Of a stretch of DNA of 64,000 nt, positions 35,403-47,464 are shown one piece after another (the stretch's first letter is position 1; every line of letters begins with the position of its first letter). The stretch spans positions 1 to 64,000 of the forward strand of contig VXAU01002439.1 of assembly GCA_013399695.1 (NCBI GenBank), in the 5' to 3' direction. Below the pieces are notes generated by a model, which saw nothing but the letters and a program-made list of their open reading frames with translations, was not told the origin of the DNA and ran no database searches. The DNA is from Formicarius rufipectus (lineage: Eukaryota; Chordata; Aves; Passeriformes; Formicariidae). The translations under genes were made by a program, and so were the position numbers.

Positions 35403-38400
35403 GCAGACAATTTCAGTGTGATTTCAGAAATGGGGAAAGTGAGGCCCAGCAAACCTAAGCAGGGCCATCAAAAAAAAAACCCAGATTAAAAGAAAGTTAA
35501 CTATGCAGAACCACAGCAGCATGTGAGGCACAAAGAGGAATCTTCAGGAGCTGCCAAAAGCCTGAAGGAAGAGCTGAGACATGGAATTGCTGCACCAGCC
35601 CTGACTCTTACCTTGAGTTTAGTATTACAGTCAGCTCAGGTCAGTGCTGGGCAGAGCTTCCCACAGGTACACATTGGAAGAGTCAAAAGTGTGCACTTAA
35701 GGAACATAAAAAAGCTTTATGGGATCCTATTTTTAACACTAAATGGCAAAATGAACTATGGGAAAATCTCAAATTACAGCAGGAAACCAGGAAGGAGGCT
35801 CAGTTGACCTGTGCCCAGGGCTGTCAGAGGGAAAGGATCACAAGGGGCTCTGGGGCTCTTGCAGCTGCTGCTGAAGGAGCACGTTCTTCATGCTCTTCTG
35901 GAGAAAAACAAAGGAGACCTGACTATGCTGTGAGCAAAACAAAAAGAGTCTGAGAATTCCCAAGTTTTACTGTGAGGGGGATACCTGGATTTAGCAGTTT
36001 GCTTCTCCTGGTCATCTGACTGTAACAGGTTTCTCAAGCACCCTTTGAGACCCCAGCCACAGCAAATGGATTTCACTTACAGCTCCAATATGTTCCAAAG
36101 GCCAAAGGGAGCAAACAAAACAGGTGACACCCCTCCTCCCCTCAGCCCTGGGAACTGGACCCCTCAGCAGAGAAGGACCTGGAGACTGTCTAATGTGGAT
36201 GGGTCAATAAACTTCAGACAGTTTTAATTCAACTGTGGCTCCACTAGCTTGCCATTTTCACAGCCTTGAACTCTGGGTACCTCACACACAGTAAAAATAG
36301 TCTCCACACAAAGCAAAAAGATGCAGATCTGAAGCTCTCTGTATATAGTGTTTGCTAAAAATACCTCTTTGGAGACATCCTTTGCCAAATAAGTGCCAAA
36401 ACATCAGAGGCTGAATTCTGCTGTTGAAATCTATTAATGCAAGTTGTTCTGTTTCTTGTGAGCAAGGCTGGCAGTCAGGGATGGCATCTGTCAGCTCCAA
36501 GACCTGGTCCAGGCAAATAACTGGAAAAAGCTCTTGAGGGCTTCCATGAAATAAGCCAATGGATCTCAGGCCAACCCTCACTAAATTAGGAACCACATCA
36601 CAAAAGCATCTGTAAGAGTCACTTCCTTTGTTGATACCATTCTAAAGGCCAAGGACTGAATAAGGTAGGGAAAAAAGATTTGTCCTCCCTCAAAATAGCA
36701 CATCCCTTCAAAACACCCTTTGCTTTCACCCAGCATCTTTGGTGAAAGCATCCCAGTGCATTTTAGAAAACAAGAACTAATCAGGTATTTCTTTAAGTAA
36801 CACTTGTAACCCAACACTTCCTCAGCAGTAAAACCCAAGACCTGCCAACTTCCAACATGCCAGAGCCATGCCAAAGGAGAGCAGCTAACAGGAATATTCC
36901 CATCTCACATTCTAGCTGCATTTCCTTTGGGAGCCAACAAAAATTCCCAAGTACTTTTCTGTAAGAAAATACAGCACAGAGGCCCACCTTGAACCAACAG
37001 CTTCATTTCATCACTGGGTGTATTCACATTGTCTCCTGACAGGAAAAGGAGCACAAAACAAGGGGTGCAAGTTTAGAAAACTAAGAAACAACATTTTAAG
37101 CTCTGCATTAGGAAAACAGAGTCGTGTTAACCACACCTGTCAGAAACACAATTCGGAGCAACAGCTTTGAAAAAGTCAGTATATTAATTAGTTGGAACCC
37201 TGTGCATTTGGATGGCACAGTGTAACTGGTGCTGCTCAGGAGAGGTGCTGAGCACAAGGAATGTGGTTCATTCAAAGCTGAAAGCCTCCAGGATGTTGGT
37301 GCTTCATGAACAGCTGCTAAACTGTGAAGCAACGTGGGGGTCAAACGTGGTCGGTACCTCAAAGAGCACCATGTGCTTCAATATTGGAAAAGCACTTGTA
37401 CAAACATCTCAGTGCATTGACATCTTCTTTCTCTGCCCAGCACTTCATAGAAAAGGCCCAGGTACTCCCAACAGAGGCTGGATTATCCTCTCAGCCCCTC
37501 TCCCTCAAAGCTGATGAAAATTATACCACCAAATTCAATACAGGCAGTAGATTTACCAGCACAAGAGGTTTCTTGCTTAGAATTACCATTGAGTAAAAAA
37601 GGGGTACCAAAAGAAATCAAGGACTACAAGAATTTTACTAATAGATTAGGCACTGGCAAATGTTCATTTAGATGCCATTAATGTGGAAAGCCATTGGAAT
37701 GCATTCAGTGCAGCTTCCTTGGCTGAATTTCATCCCAAATCCTACACTCAGTCAAGCACAACCTGCATTCCTGACCTAGCCAAGGAAGGGAAAACAGCAT
37801 GGCAAACACAGGCAGGTGCTGGCTGTTCTATCCCACATGGCAAGAAACCCTATTTCCTTGCCTAGATGCACATACATCAGCTGGAAGCTCACCAAGTGAC
37901 TTCACCTTGTCAGTCAGATGCTTTGCTTGACAAGGTGACCACCACCCTGGAAGAGAAGGAAGCTGCACCCCAAGCACCAGTTCAGATGTTCCAGACTGGA
38001 GCCTGGCCCTGCAGCCAGCACAGATATGGAGCTCCAGCAGCATTACTCCGACTGTGGTTTATCAGTTGGCAGTGCCTGGAGAGGATTTACTTCAGGATCC
38101 AGGGAGAAGGGAGGTGGGAGGGCCTTAACTTTGCAGCACAATCCAGCCTTGCCAGGCAAATCACTTGGATCCTACACTGACAGAAGGAAGTCTCATAATG
38201 CAACTACATTTTCCAACTGCTCAGACACAGATTCACTCTCTCTAACATCCCAGGTAAGGATACAGAGACTTTTATCCTCTCAGCCCTTTAAACATGACAC
38301 GACCAACCCAGAGCACTCAGGCAAGAGAGCCAAGAAAATACATTTACACTGTGGTTCTCACACTGAGAAAACCACAGCCAAGGAAACAAGGCAGTTACTG

Positions 38401-40844
38401 TCATGACCAGTTTCAAAGTGAACTACAAGGAAAAAAAAATAGAACACTAGCAGGTTTCCATTTTTTGGGGATCTTTTTAAAGAGCAACACAGTATAACAA
38501 AAAATTATCATTCTAATTCCTCTCTTGCAGCCCTTGCTCATCCCACACCCAGGGGTCAGTGTGAACCTGCAACTGGACCTTCCACAAAACTGCAATTGGC
38601 TTCCTAAATATTGCTGTTTGTTTAATAAAAAGGGCAGAGGTAAAACGAGCTAACACTACTTATCTTTATTAGAGTGCAGCAATTTCCCCCCCAATTACTT
38701 CATAATTACTTCCTTTTTCATTTTTGACTTTCCACTAGGATTTCAATCCTTTTGATATAAAAAACACATGAAAAAATGAATGCGTAGCTATTGTTTAGTT
38801 GGGGTTTTTCCCCCCCCTAAATCTTGTTTTTGATTGCAAAGACTATTTTACCAAGCAGAATGCTCTTCTGCTTATTCAAACAGGCACACAGGTGCCCTCA
38901 GAGAGGGCAAAGCTTTGCACCTTGTTGAGGACTGAAGGTGAAGGCAGCAGCATTTTTGGCAGGCTCCAAGGAACATCCTCGCTGCAGCACAGGCTGTGAG
39001 CAGCCACTCCAGGCAGTGCTGGAGGTCAGTGTGTGTCCAGACAGGAGAAATTCTCTCTCCTGCTTTTGGGGATAACGTTCACCTTTCTCCTGAACGCCAA
39101 AAGGGATTTGTTCTTTCATGTGCCACTACAAAAAGTGGCTTAAAGGTCCGTCAGCAAAAGCAAACAGTTCCCATGAATCAGGTGTCCTCTAGGATTAAGT
39201 GGGGGTTGAAGGTCTCCAGGTGTGAGCCTGAGCCCCTGGAGCTGTGAAGGAGCCTCAGCTGGCAGGGACAAGGCTCTCAGCCTGGCCTCAGAGCAGGGAA
39301 CACAGCAGGTTGGGCTTGGACACCTCCTGGAAAACCAAAGCCTCTTCAGGTCACTCCACAGCAGTGTCAGCACCACCAACACTGGTTGAAGGAGCTGGAA
39401 CACATCAAGGCCACCTGAACATCCAACAGTGGTGACCCACTGACACATCCAGAGGCTGAAACTGTCACTGGGGCTCAGGGACTTCAGTGTGTTCCTGCCT
39501 GTGGAAGGAATGGGTGAGTGTTGCCTATCAACAATTACTGAACTAGAGCTGGTGAAGAACCACTGCAACATAAGAAAGAAGCTAAAAAAATCTTCCCATT
39601 TCTTTCAAGGTTTACCAGTAAAACCTGGAAATCTAAAGCATTTCACTTGGTTCTTTTCCTTTTATCACTGGCTCAGGGAATTGAAAACAAACCAAAAAAA
39701 CAGGCAGAAAAGAGGAGAAATATTTAAAGAGGGGGAGAAAGAAATCCCCTTCTCTACTCCCTTCACCTTCCAAACCAACTGGTTTTGTTTTTCCACATCT
39801 TCTCCTCAATAACAGACAATAAACAATAATGAACCCCTGTGTTCTGCACTTTGAGCTTTGTGAATGCTTCAAAACAGTCTCTGCACTACAGATCTTTATT
39901 CATCTCATTGTCATGGTGCCTGACTTCCACTACACTCAGTTTCTAGTTGGAAGGACTCAAAATAAGCAACTTACAGATTCCTCTTAATCTCCTGTATTGT
40001 GCTATTATAATTGTTTTAGGGATTTTTTAATGAAGGGGAAAAAACCCCACAAAGTTTCTAATTGCTGCTTCTGCACCTGAGCAGTGAGGTCACCATATCA
40101 AAAGTGCAAGATGCACATAATACTTATTTTATACAAACTCCCTTTCTGTTAAAATCCCTGAAAAGACAGAGCAGGAAATAATCAAGCCTAAGGGGATCCA
40201 CCTAATACACTGCAGCATAAAATGGTCATCTCTAGACTTTGCTTGCAAGAGATTTGAGAACTGAATTGGTGGAAAACTCCTGTTTGAATAAAACCTTGCT
40301 CCTCTGCCCTTAGTCATGACTTCACAAGATGCTGCCTGTGGCTGTGAACACGGAGGAAGGATTAAACAGTGAAGGCTTCACTAGAAATTCTACTTACAAT
40401 AGAATTATTGTCAGTTTATTTGGTCTCCACCCCAAAAAAAATTTAATGTGAGTGTTTCCTCCAATATTCCTGGAAACAGATACATGTTGTAACTAGTTTC
40501 ATGGAGTGAGGGAAACAAACTTTTAGACTGCAAGCAGGCAGCTTAACTCATTTAGAGAAATTTTCTTTAGGCAGAACAAACCTCCTGACGGACAGAAGTG
40601 AAATGTGGCAAGGCAGCCATAAAGAACAGCCACTCACCTGCTCAGTCTGAGCTCTTTAGCACTTCAGTGGGCTGACCAAGCACAAACAAAACTAATGAAG
40701 CTCAGTGACAAAGATGCAAGTTAATGACACCAGAAACTATCAAATCCCTTTCTTTCACCTTATCCTGAAAGTCAAAATTTGCTGCAATGCACTTCAAAAT
40801 AGCTGCATGTCTTGGAAAGCAATGATCTGCACAAGAGGACGTCA

Positions 40845-41240
40845 CTACAGAGAACAACCTGGGTTAGAGGGAACACTAAAGATCATCCCATCCCAACCCC
40901 TGCCATGGACAGGGACCCCTTCCACCAGCCCAGCTTGCTCAGAGCCCCATCCAACCTGCCCTTGGACACTTCCAGGGATGGGGCAGCCACAGCTTCTCTG
41001 CCCAACCTGTGTCAGGGCCTCCCCACCCTTACAGGGAACAATTTCTCCCTAATATTCCATCTAACCCCGCTCTCTGTCAGTTTGAAGCCATTCCCCTTGT
41101 CCAGTCCCTGCAGGCCCTTGGAAATAGTCTCTCTCCATCTTCCTTGTGGGCTCCTTCAGGCACTGGAAGACCACAATGAGGTTCCCCCAAAGCCTTCTCT
41201 TTTCCAGACTGGACAATCGCAGCTCTCCCAGCCTTTCAAA
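40845..41240 (-). mobile_element. CR1 LINE 3' fragment in intron 1
   Basis: Same subfamily as the copies at 5.5 and 23.5 kb: CAGAGCCCCATCCAACCTGC, GGAAATAGTCTCTCTCCATC and AAAGCCTTCTCTTTTCCAGA. The minus strand retains an ORF2-like tail (LGELRLSSLEKRRLWGNL). Confidence 0.9.
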
Positions 41241-44200
41241 CATAATTGCTAAGTCTCACCAAGAATATTTGCTACACAAATATCTGATAACTAAAAGCCA
41301 TTCCTCTACCAAAGAGGAATGTGACTTAACAGCTGGTTGTTACCTGTCTGTACCAGCTCTAAGAGTGCCCAGTATCCCATAGAGAACCTCAGAGGCAGAA
41401 CACAAAATTCCCTCATAGCTCCAGCTGTTAAATTATATTCTTAATTACTGCTAAACAGGCTTCATTCTCCATATCCAGTTTGAAAAAAACAGGTATTCCC
41501 ACTAAATGCTTACCTTGTGGTTCAATCTGTTCTCCTTTCTTACTCTGCCAAACTCCAAGAAGCCCAGAACAGAGGAACCTGGTTATCTTGAACTCTGAGA
41601 AACAACAACTGCCTTCAAAGAATGCAACGCAATGCTTTTGTCTGGGGAGCTACTAATAGAAGCTTTCCTCCTCATGCAGGACTCAGCAGGCTCAAAATCA
41701 GTGACATTTTAAGTGGAACAATTCTTTCATCATCAGGCTGATATTTGGCTGCCGTTCTGGTTCCCTCCCTTCCAAGGCACCAGCAAGAGGGAAGGGCAGG
41801 GAACACGTTATGCAACTGCTCATTGTAAAATGTAATTAAAACAAATTTTAGGAAAGGTCTGTAATAAACACTTTTCCAATGTACAAAGCAGGACAAAAGG
41901 AGCTTCGTGCCATTGGTCTAAGGTCTGCTATTTCTGCCTGGCTAATTTTAAGAAGGGAATGTCTCCTGAAGGGAGAGCTTTTTCCTCAGTTTTTAATAGA
42001 AAGAAGTGGAAAACAGTGGAGCTGCTCCTGCCTTCTCCACAGCCTGGTTCAAATCCAGATGATCATCCAGAGACGCCTTTCTGCACTGGGCGATACAGGG
42101 GCAGTACCAGGGCACACCTGTGTCCTGGCACCTCCTCTGGGCTCAGGTGGAACCCATGGATACCTCAGATAGCAAGTTTCAAGTTCAGCTTCAGGCAGGT
42201 GTAAGGGGTCCTGGGGTGGGTCATCCACACCTTGGCTGGCTTGTACACACCAGCTCCTCTGCAGACAAGGAAGGTGTTGGAATTCACCCCTCCATTCAGC
42301 TCTAAGTAGGTTCTTTTTTTCCCTGGTGAAGTCATAACACAGAGCACACTCAGGAGTCTCCAAACTGGCAGTGCTCTGGCAGGAAGAGGCCACATCTGTC
42401 CTTTGAGGGGGGTTTCAGTGACCCTAAAGGAAGCTCATGGCAGAGCACCAGTGTGCTAGAGAAGTTGTTCCACTATGCTGGGACAGGAATACAGAGCCTC
42501 TGGACAACCAGAAGAGCCCCCCCAAGCACACACAACTCCCCACATGCAACAAGCTGCTTCTGTCAAGCCACTTACTTGGCCTTGTTGTTTCTGTTCTGCT
42601 CAGTAGCTGCTTCAAGGTGGCCATGTGTCTTACTGAAGTGATGACTTTCATTCCCTCCTCCCCTAGTTATAGTTATGGGAAGGGAAATTATTACTATCAT
42701 TCCCTTCCTCTTCCATGGCTCAGCACGACCCAGGACCTTCATTTGACTTGCACCCAAATTAAGCACAACTGTGTTGGTCATAGGCATTATCCTCCTATAG
42801 TGGCTCATAAAAGGGGGCTTCAACCAAGTTCAACTTCCTGGGAAGATACACACTTGACTGAGGATTTCCAAGTGTTTGTCTGCTTGGTTTTGTTTTACTA
42901 CGAGGTGCCAAAACACCTTGGCACATTTTATAAATGTACCAGCAGTATCTTCCTTAATGTGATATCACACAGCAACTGTAAACAGCTACCTTTATTGCAC
43001 ACAGTAGAAAAAAAGGTTTCACAACCTTTTATCTGCTCAAAGATAACAAGTAGTATTTTTTGTTTCCCCTTCCGTGGAAGAGAGTTTAAGGAATTCCAAC
43101 ATGCCAAGATCTCTGCTAAGCCTGGAGCTCCTCTCCAGCATGTCAGTGATCACAGGCTCAGCCTCTGGAACACGAGAGGCACAGCTAATAGAAGTTGGAG
43201 TACAATAAACACTCTTCCCCTCCCGTATAGATCCAGGTTATCCCTGTACTTCCTCCCTCCCATTCATTCTGCCACCTCACAAACTCCATCTGTTTGCACA
43301 ACCTGCTCATGCCAAACTTATTCAATATTCTCTGTTCCCTGTTACCAAAAGGTGAAGAGTTGTCCCTCTTTCTGCTGCTTCAGGACATTCTCACTCCTGT
43401 GAAATCCCATAAATCCAGGCTACCATTTTTTAACCAACCACTTCTCCCTCTTACCAATAAAAACAGAAAATCAGCAGTCCCTCAGACAACCAAAATATCA
43501 CAGAAGCTGACTTCCCAGAGTCAGTATATTACATTACAATTCCAGGTATCTGCTTCCTTCATCACATTTCCATCAGGTGCAACTCTCCTAAAACCTTGTC
43601 AGCTAACAAATTGCAAGTTTGTAGGTATAAATAATAAGGACAGACTGAGTCAAAGTCTGAGCTGTAGATTTGGATCCAGAGTTTAAAATCCAACACAATC
43701 ACTGAGAAATCAGAAAACCAGATATTGAGGCATAAAGACTCTGATTCTTGCTGACCCACTGGTTTCCTTTGCTCTTTTAATCTCTACAAAGTGTTAACAG
43801 ATATATCAATGCAAACCTCACAAGATTACCTGATTTCACAAGAAAAAGACAGTATTAACTATGACAGCTGCCCACTTTAATGCTTCCCATGCTGATCAAG
43901 TTATTTATGATGAGGAAAGTAAGTTTTCCTTGATGATTTATTTATCCCTCTAGTTCCTGTTTTGTTTTCATCTTTAAAGAAAAGTGTTCTGTTGCTTCCC
44001 CATGGAGACGCAGGAGCAGTGGAACTGCCAGAAGTTACTCTGTAGTTTCAGACCACAGAGCTGCAGGATTTTCCTGTGCCAATCAAATTATTAAGTTTAC
44101 TCTTCTACATTTGACAACTAAAGACATCCCCCACCTTAAACATGCAGCTCACCATATAAATTCACACCAGGAATTAACTCTTCCCTGAGTTCATACCCCA

Positions 44201-46246
44201 TAATATTAGACTGGGTTACCCTCAGTGTAACCTCTTTTTTTTTTTATTTTGTGCAACAGATGCTGTTTAACCACCAGACTTGGAAAAATCCTGCATCGAC
44301 CCATCCTGAAGCATGAGACTTCAGTTATTCATCAAGCCCACGTTTTCAAGCCACAGTCATGCAATTCCTACTGGTGGCAGGTCTGCTCTAAGTGCAGCTG
44401 GAGGTTGAAGATTAAATTATTCTGTGGACAATTGCATGTTTGATTTATGTCAACTGCCATCACCCTGAGACACATAAAGCCTCTTTCTGGGGGACTAAAA
44501 GCAAACCATTTACCATCTAATATCAGCTTAGCAGGCTTTGTGCTGATGAATGCTGCATTCAGAGGAGCAATTCTGGCCATTTGCATGTCTACCCTAGAAT
44601 ACAAATGTCAGAGTTTATCAACTGGCTTCACATTTTAACCAACATACAGCTTCAGCTTGGTGGGAAGAACAACATTTTTAGGAGAATAAACACGCACTGA
44701 GTGAAAGCTGAATTTGCAGGGAGACCACGACAAAATCCATTGCCCAGACAGCTACAGAGGACAAAAACAGTGACTAAGCTCCTTGTGGCCACCGAGGGAT
44801 TCAAGAGAGATCTTCAACCACAGCAGGAACTTCAAGGATCAAAAACTTCTACCCATCATTCAAGCGTCAGGGGCACAACTACAGAGGAGGCCCCCCAGAA
44901 CTCCAGAGGAACTGTGCATGGACTGAACCCCACTGTGACATTCCAACGCTCCAGGGACTCCACTACAGATCAGACTCGTGGACAGCAGCCCCAAAAAGCT
45001 CACACAAGCAGGCCCACAACACATCAAATGACAGGAACCCAAAGCTTCTGTTCTCCTGGGAGCATTCCCTCCCCAAGAGCACAAGTGCACTGCGAGTTCA
45101 CGATGGGGTGGGGGTTTGTTGTTTGTTTTTTTTAAAGAAAGACTAAGAACTTCCCGCAAGAAAAACAAAACACCAAAAAAAACAACAAACTAGAAAGAAA
45201 TAGAGCAGGGTACCTGTCCACCGTAAATATTTGCTTCTGAAAGGGGGTTTGTTTTCACTTTAGATTTTTTTTTAAGCTCTGTGAAGCAATAATATTTCAA
45301 TTCAACATACAGCATGCCTTGTACAATGTGAAAAACAAAGGAGTTCATTGCACAGAGCTACGTATGCACGCCTGGCTTTTCCTACCCAAGACACTTTTTA
45401 TCAAGAGCAGGAAAATATGTAGCACAGAAGGTAAACGTGCATCATACAGTAACAGGGTTCTCACACGGAATAGGGGCGGCCACTGCTCTTCACCTCTCGG
45501 TTCAACAGCCTATGGGTTCCTATTTCATTGAAAAATCGAGGCTCTTTTGCCCCTAAAGGATAAGGCATGAGAATACTTCTTCGGATTTCTGTGCCTATTC
45601 AGGCACCTTTTACGGAACAGGCACAACAACTTAGCGAGATTTATTAGTGTCATAAACACTCCCAAACGAGATCGCCGCTCTTCGAGTGACTTAAAAAAGC
45701 TGCCACCAAAACACCGACTCGGCACACCTGACCAACCCCAGCGCCTGCGAGCAACAAAAACTCCACTGAAGAGCAAGGAAAAGACAAAACAAAAACGCGA
45801 ATACACCCCCAGCAAACACCCTACGGGGAACTCCGCTTTTTAAAACCCGAGCTTCAGCGTCGCTTACACCAAGGAGCTCCAGCAAAGGCTCGTTTATTCC
45901 CGTTGTGGGTTTCGCAGGAGAGCAGCACGTGTGGGAACTCCGCCGTCCAGGACGATCCCAACCAAGGGAGAGCCGCCAGACCCCCTCAGCTCTCGACGTT
46001 CAGACAATCCCCCAAAGACCCGGAGCATCGGCCGGGCGGGACCCTCCAGTCTCAAACTCCTTCAGCTTGGGGTGAGAATCGCCTGGGATCTGCTCTTCCC
46101 GGGGTGAAACCTGCGACGGTCCTCTTTGCTTTCCTAAGCGCATTATTACGGGGCGAAGAGGGCGGCATAATTCGGTCCCTCCGTCTATTTATCCTTCAAG
46201 AGGGCAGGGCACCCTTAAGCCCCCGGGGGCCACGCTATGCCCGAGC

Positions 46247-46448
46247 CCCTCACGGGGTGGGGGGTCTCCCGCTCACACCTGGGCTCCCCTTCAAGGTATG
46301 GGGGTCCCCCTCACGGGATGGGGGAGCCCCTTCCTCACACCTGGGTCTCCCTTGCGGGATGAGGCGGGGGGGTGTCACCCCCTCACGGGATGGGGGAGCC
46401 CCTCACACCTGGGGTCCCCTTCACGGGATGGGGGAGCCCCCTCACGAC
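46247..46448. repeat. GC-rich irregular tandem repeat in CpG region
   Basis: Several copies of a unit containing CTCACGGGATGGGGGAGCCC and CTCACACCTGGGGTCCCC, with variable spacing, lying in intron 1 about 330 bp from the exon 1 donor. It makes the plus strand open for over 200 codons, which should not be mistaken for a gene. The G-runs could also form quadruplexes. Confidence 0.7.
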
Positions 46449-46563
46449 CCCGACCGTCCGGGCTCGGCTGCGCCTCCAGGGGCAGGGAGCCTGAGGAACC
46501 CCTCAGCCCCCAGGGGCACAGCGACGACTCACAAAACTCCCCCGGGGCAATAGGAGGAGCTCT

Positions 46564-46600
46564 CACCACCACCACCACCATGACCATCACCACCACCCAG
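46564..46600. repeat. CAC-type trinucleotide repeat
   Basis: Imperfect run of CAC/CAT triplets inside the CpG-rich region. Confidence 0.85.
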
Positions 46601-46780
46601 GACCAGCGTCAGGAGCCGCCGCGGGGTGTTCCCCACCGCAGAGCCGCGCCGCCCTCCCTCAAGCTCAGCGGCGACGGCTTATCCTGCTGTCTCCGGCTGG
46701 GTGACGAGGCTGTTCGCCCCGCACGATACCCCCCTCCCCCAGGAGCAGAGGGGGGTGGGGGCTGCCCCCTCGGGACTCAC

Positions 46781-46811
46781 CTGGCGCCCGATCCGTGCGC
46801 GGCGCCGCCCC
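46781..46811 (-). other. STK38L: STK38L non-coding exon 1, 3' end (rest lost in gap)
   Basis: On the minus strand a GC-rich stretch ends CGCCAG followed at 46780 by GTGAGTCC, a textbook splice donor. It sits in the CpG-rich region about 24 kb upstream of the coding exons, on the same strand. This fits the 3' end of a non-coding first exon that joins the acceptor at 22752. The 5' part and transcription start are hidden by the run of N. The assignment rests on position and donor quality; no transcript evidence is available here. Confidence 0.6.
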
Positions 46812-46977
46812 NNNNNNNNNNNNNNNNNNNNNNNNNNNNNNNNNNNNNNNNNNNNNNNNNNNNNNNNNNNNNNNNNNNNNNNNNNNNNNNNNNNNNNNNN
46901 NNNNNNNNNNNNNNNNNNNNNNNNNNNNNNNNNNNNNNNNNNNNNNNNNNNNNNNNNNNNNNNNNNNNNNNNNNNNN
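46812..46977. other. Assembly gap (166 N)
   Basis: Run of N flanked by GGCGCCGCCCC on the left and CGGCAGGATACG on the right. Loss of GC-rich first-exon and promoter sequence is a common failure of short-read bird assemblies. The true length is unknown. Confidence 1.
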
Positions 46978-46982
46978 CGGCA

Positions 46983-47402
46983 GGATACGCCTCCTCATCT
47001 ATAGGACACGCCCATGTATCGATTGACCACGCCCCTTATCTCCCGGATACGCCCCTTTATCGAGGACACGCTCCCTTATCCTTAAGCCACGCCCCTTATC
47101 TCCAGGACACGCCCATTGCCTTATCGGCCACTCTCCCTCCTCTTGGACACGCCCACTTTCAGCGAGGCCACGCCTTCCTCATATGCGGGTCACGCCCACT
47201 CCAATCCCGCCCGTGGTCCCGTCTCTCCTGCCCACACCCCTTCTCTCCTGGCCACGCCCCTTAAATACAGGCCACGCCCCGTTCTATCGTAATTCTTCCA
47301 TTGGCCACGCCCCCTCTCTCGACCACGCCCCTTCTCATCCGGCAGCACCCCTTCTCGTTTGGCCACGCCCACTCTCTTCCAGGCCACGCCCCCTTTCCTG
47401 CC
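46983..47402. repeat. Promoter-proximal minisatellite of about 20 CACGCCC-core units
   Basis: About 20 units of 18-22 bp (one longer, about 33 bp), each beginning GG/GA followed by CCACGCCC, ACACGCCC or ATACGCCC and then a pyrimidine-rich arm such as CTTATCTCC or CTTCTC. Starts of the first eleven units are near 46983, 47004, 47025, 47045, 47064, 47085, 47105, 47126, 47145, 47166 and 47188, so spacing is 19-22 bp. Cores are far better kept than arms. The complement GGGCGTGG matches KLF/Sp-type GC and CACCC boxes. Function is inferred. Confidence 0.85.
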
Positions 47403-47464
47403 TGCGGAGCGTCATCCCGCCGGGAGAAAGATCGGCACCTGCTCGTCCCGATTGTGTCCACGCG

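Larger units (their letters stand above)
22752..46780 (-). other. STK38L intron 1 (about 24 kb)
   Basis: Bounded by donor GTGAGT at 46780 and a T-rich acceptor at 22752. It contains CR1 fragments (23.5, 27.4, 35.2, 40.8 kb), a solo LTR (28.7 kb), homopolymer tracts, the CpG-rich block at 25.4 kb and the promoter shoulder. The remaining stretches (24-25, 30-35, 36-40, 41.3-45.6 kb) show no gene, RNA or repeat that I recognise. A 321-codon plus-strand ORF at 42437-43402 is discussed as a finding. Confidence 0.6.
8305..46811 (-). other. STK38L: STK38L transcription unit (inferred extent)
   Basis: Inferred gene span from the 5' exon, which enters the assembly gap at 46812, to the favoured polyadenylation site near 8305. 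The right end is a minimum because the transcription start lies in or beyond the gap. Thirteen coding exons are compact (11.7-22.7 kb), while the single 5' intron is about 24 kb. A non-coding first exon followed by a very long intron is the arrangement I know for mammalian STK38L. No second 5'UTR exon could be recognised inside intron 1, so one could have been missed. Confidence 0.75.
45700..47420 (-). promoter_or_regulatory. STK38L CpG-rich promoter region
   Basis: CpG is frequent here while most of the window is CpG-poor. The region contains the exon 1 donor at 46780 and a GC-rich flank (GGCGCCGCC) that disappears into the assembly gap, and it carries two GC-rich tandem arrays. The core promoter and transcription start are probably in or next to the gap. 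No TATA box is visible in the sequenced part. Boundaries are approximate, judged by eye. Confidence 0.65.

Noticed and set aside
44701..45135. 144-codon plus-strand ORF
   Set aside because: Starts at GTG, has low-complexity Thr/Gln/Ser composition, no recognised domain and lies in intron 1 next to homopolymers.
45903..47264. Long plus-strand ORFs through the promoter region and the N run
   Set aside because: Generated by GC-rich tandem repeats and by reading through N.
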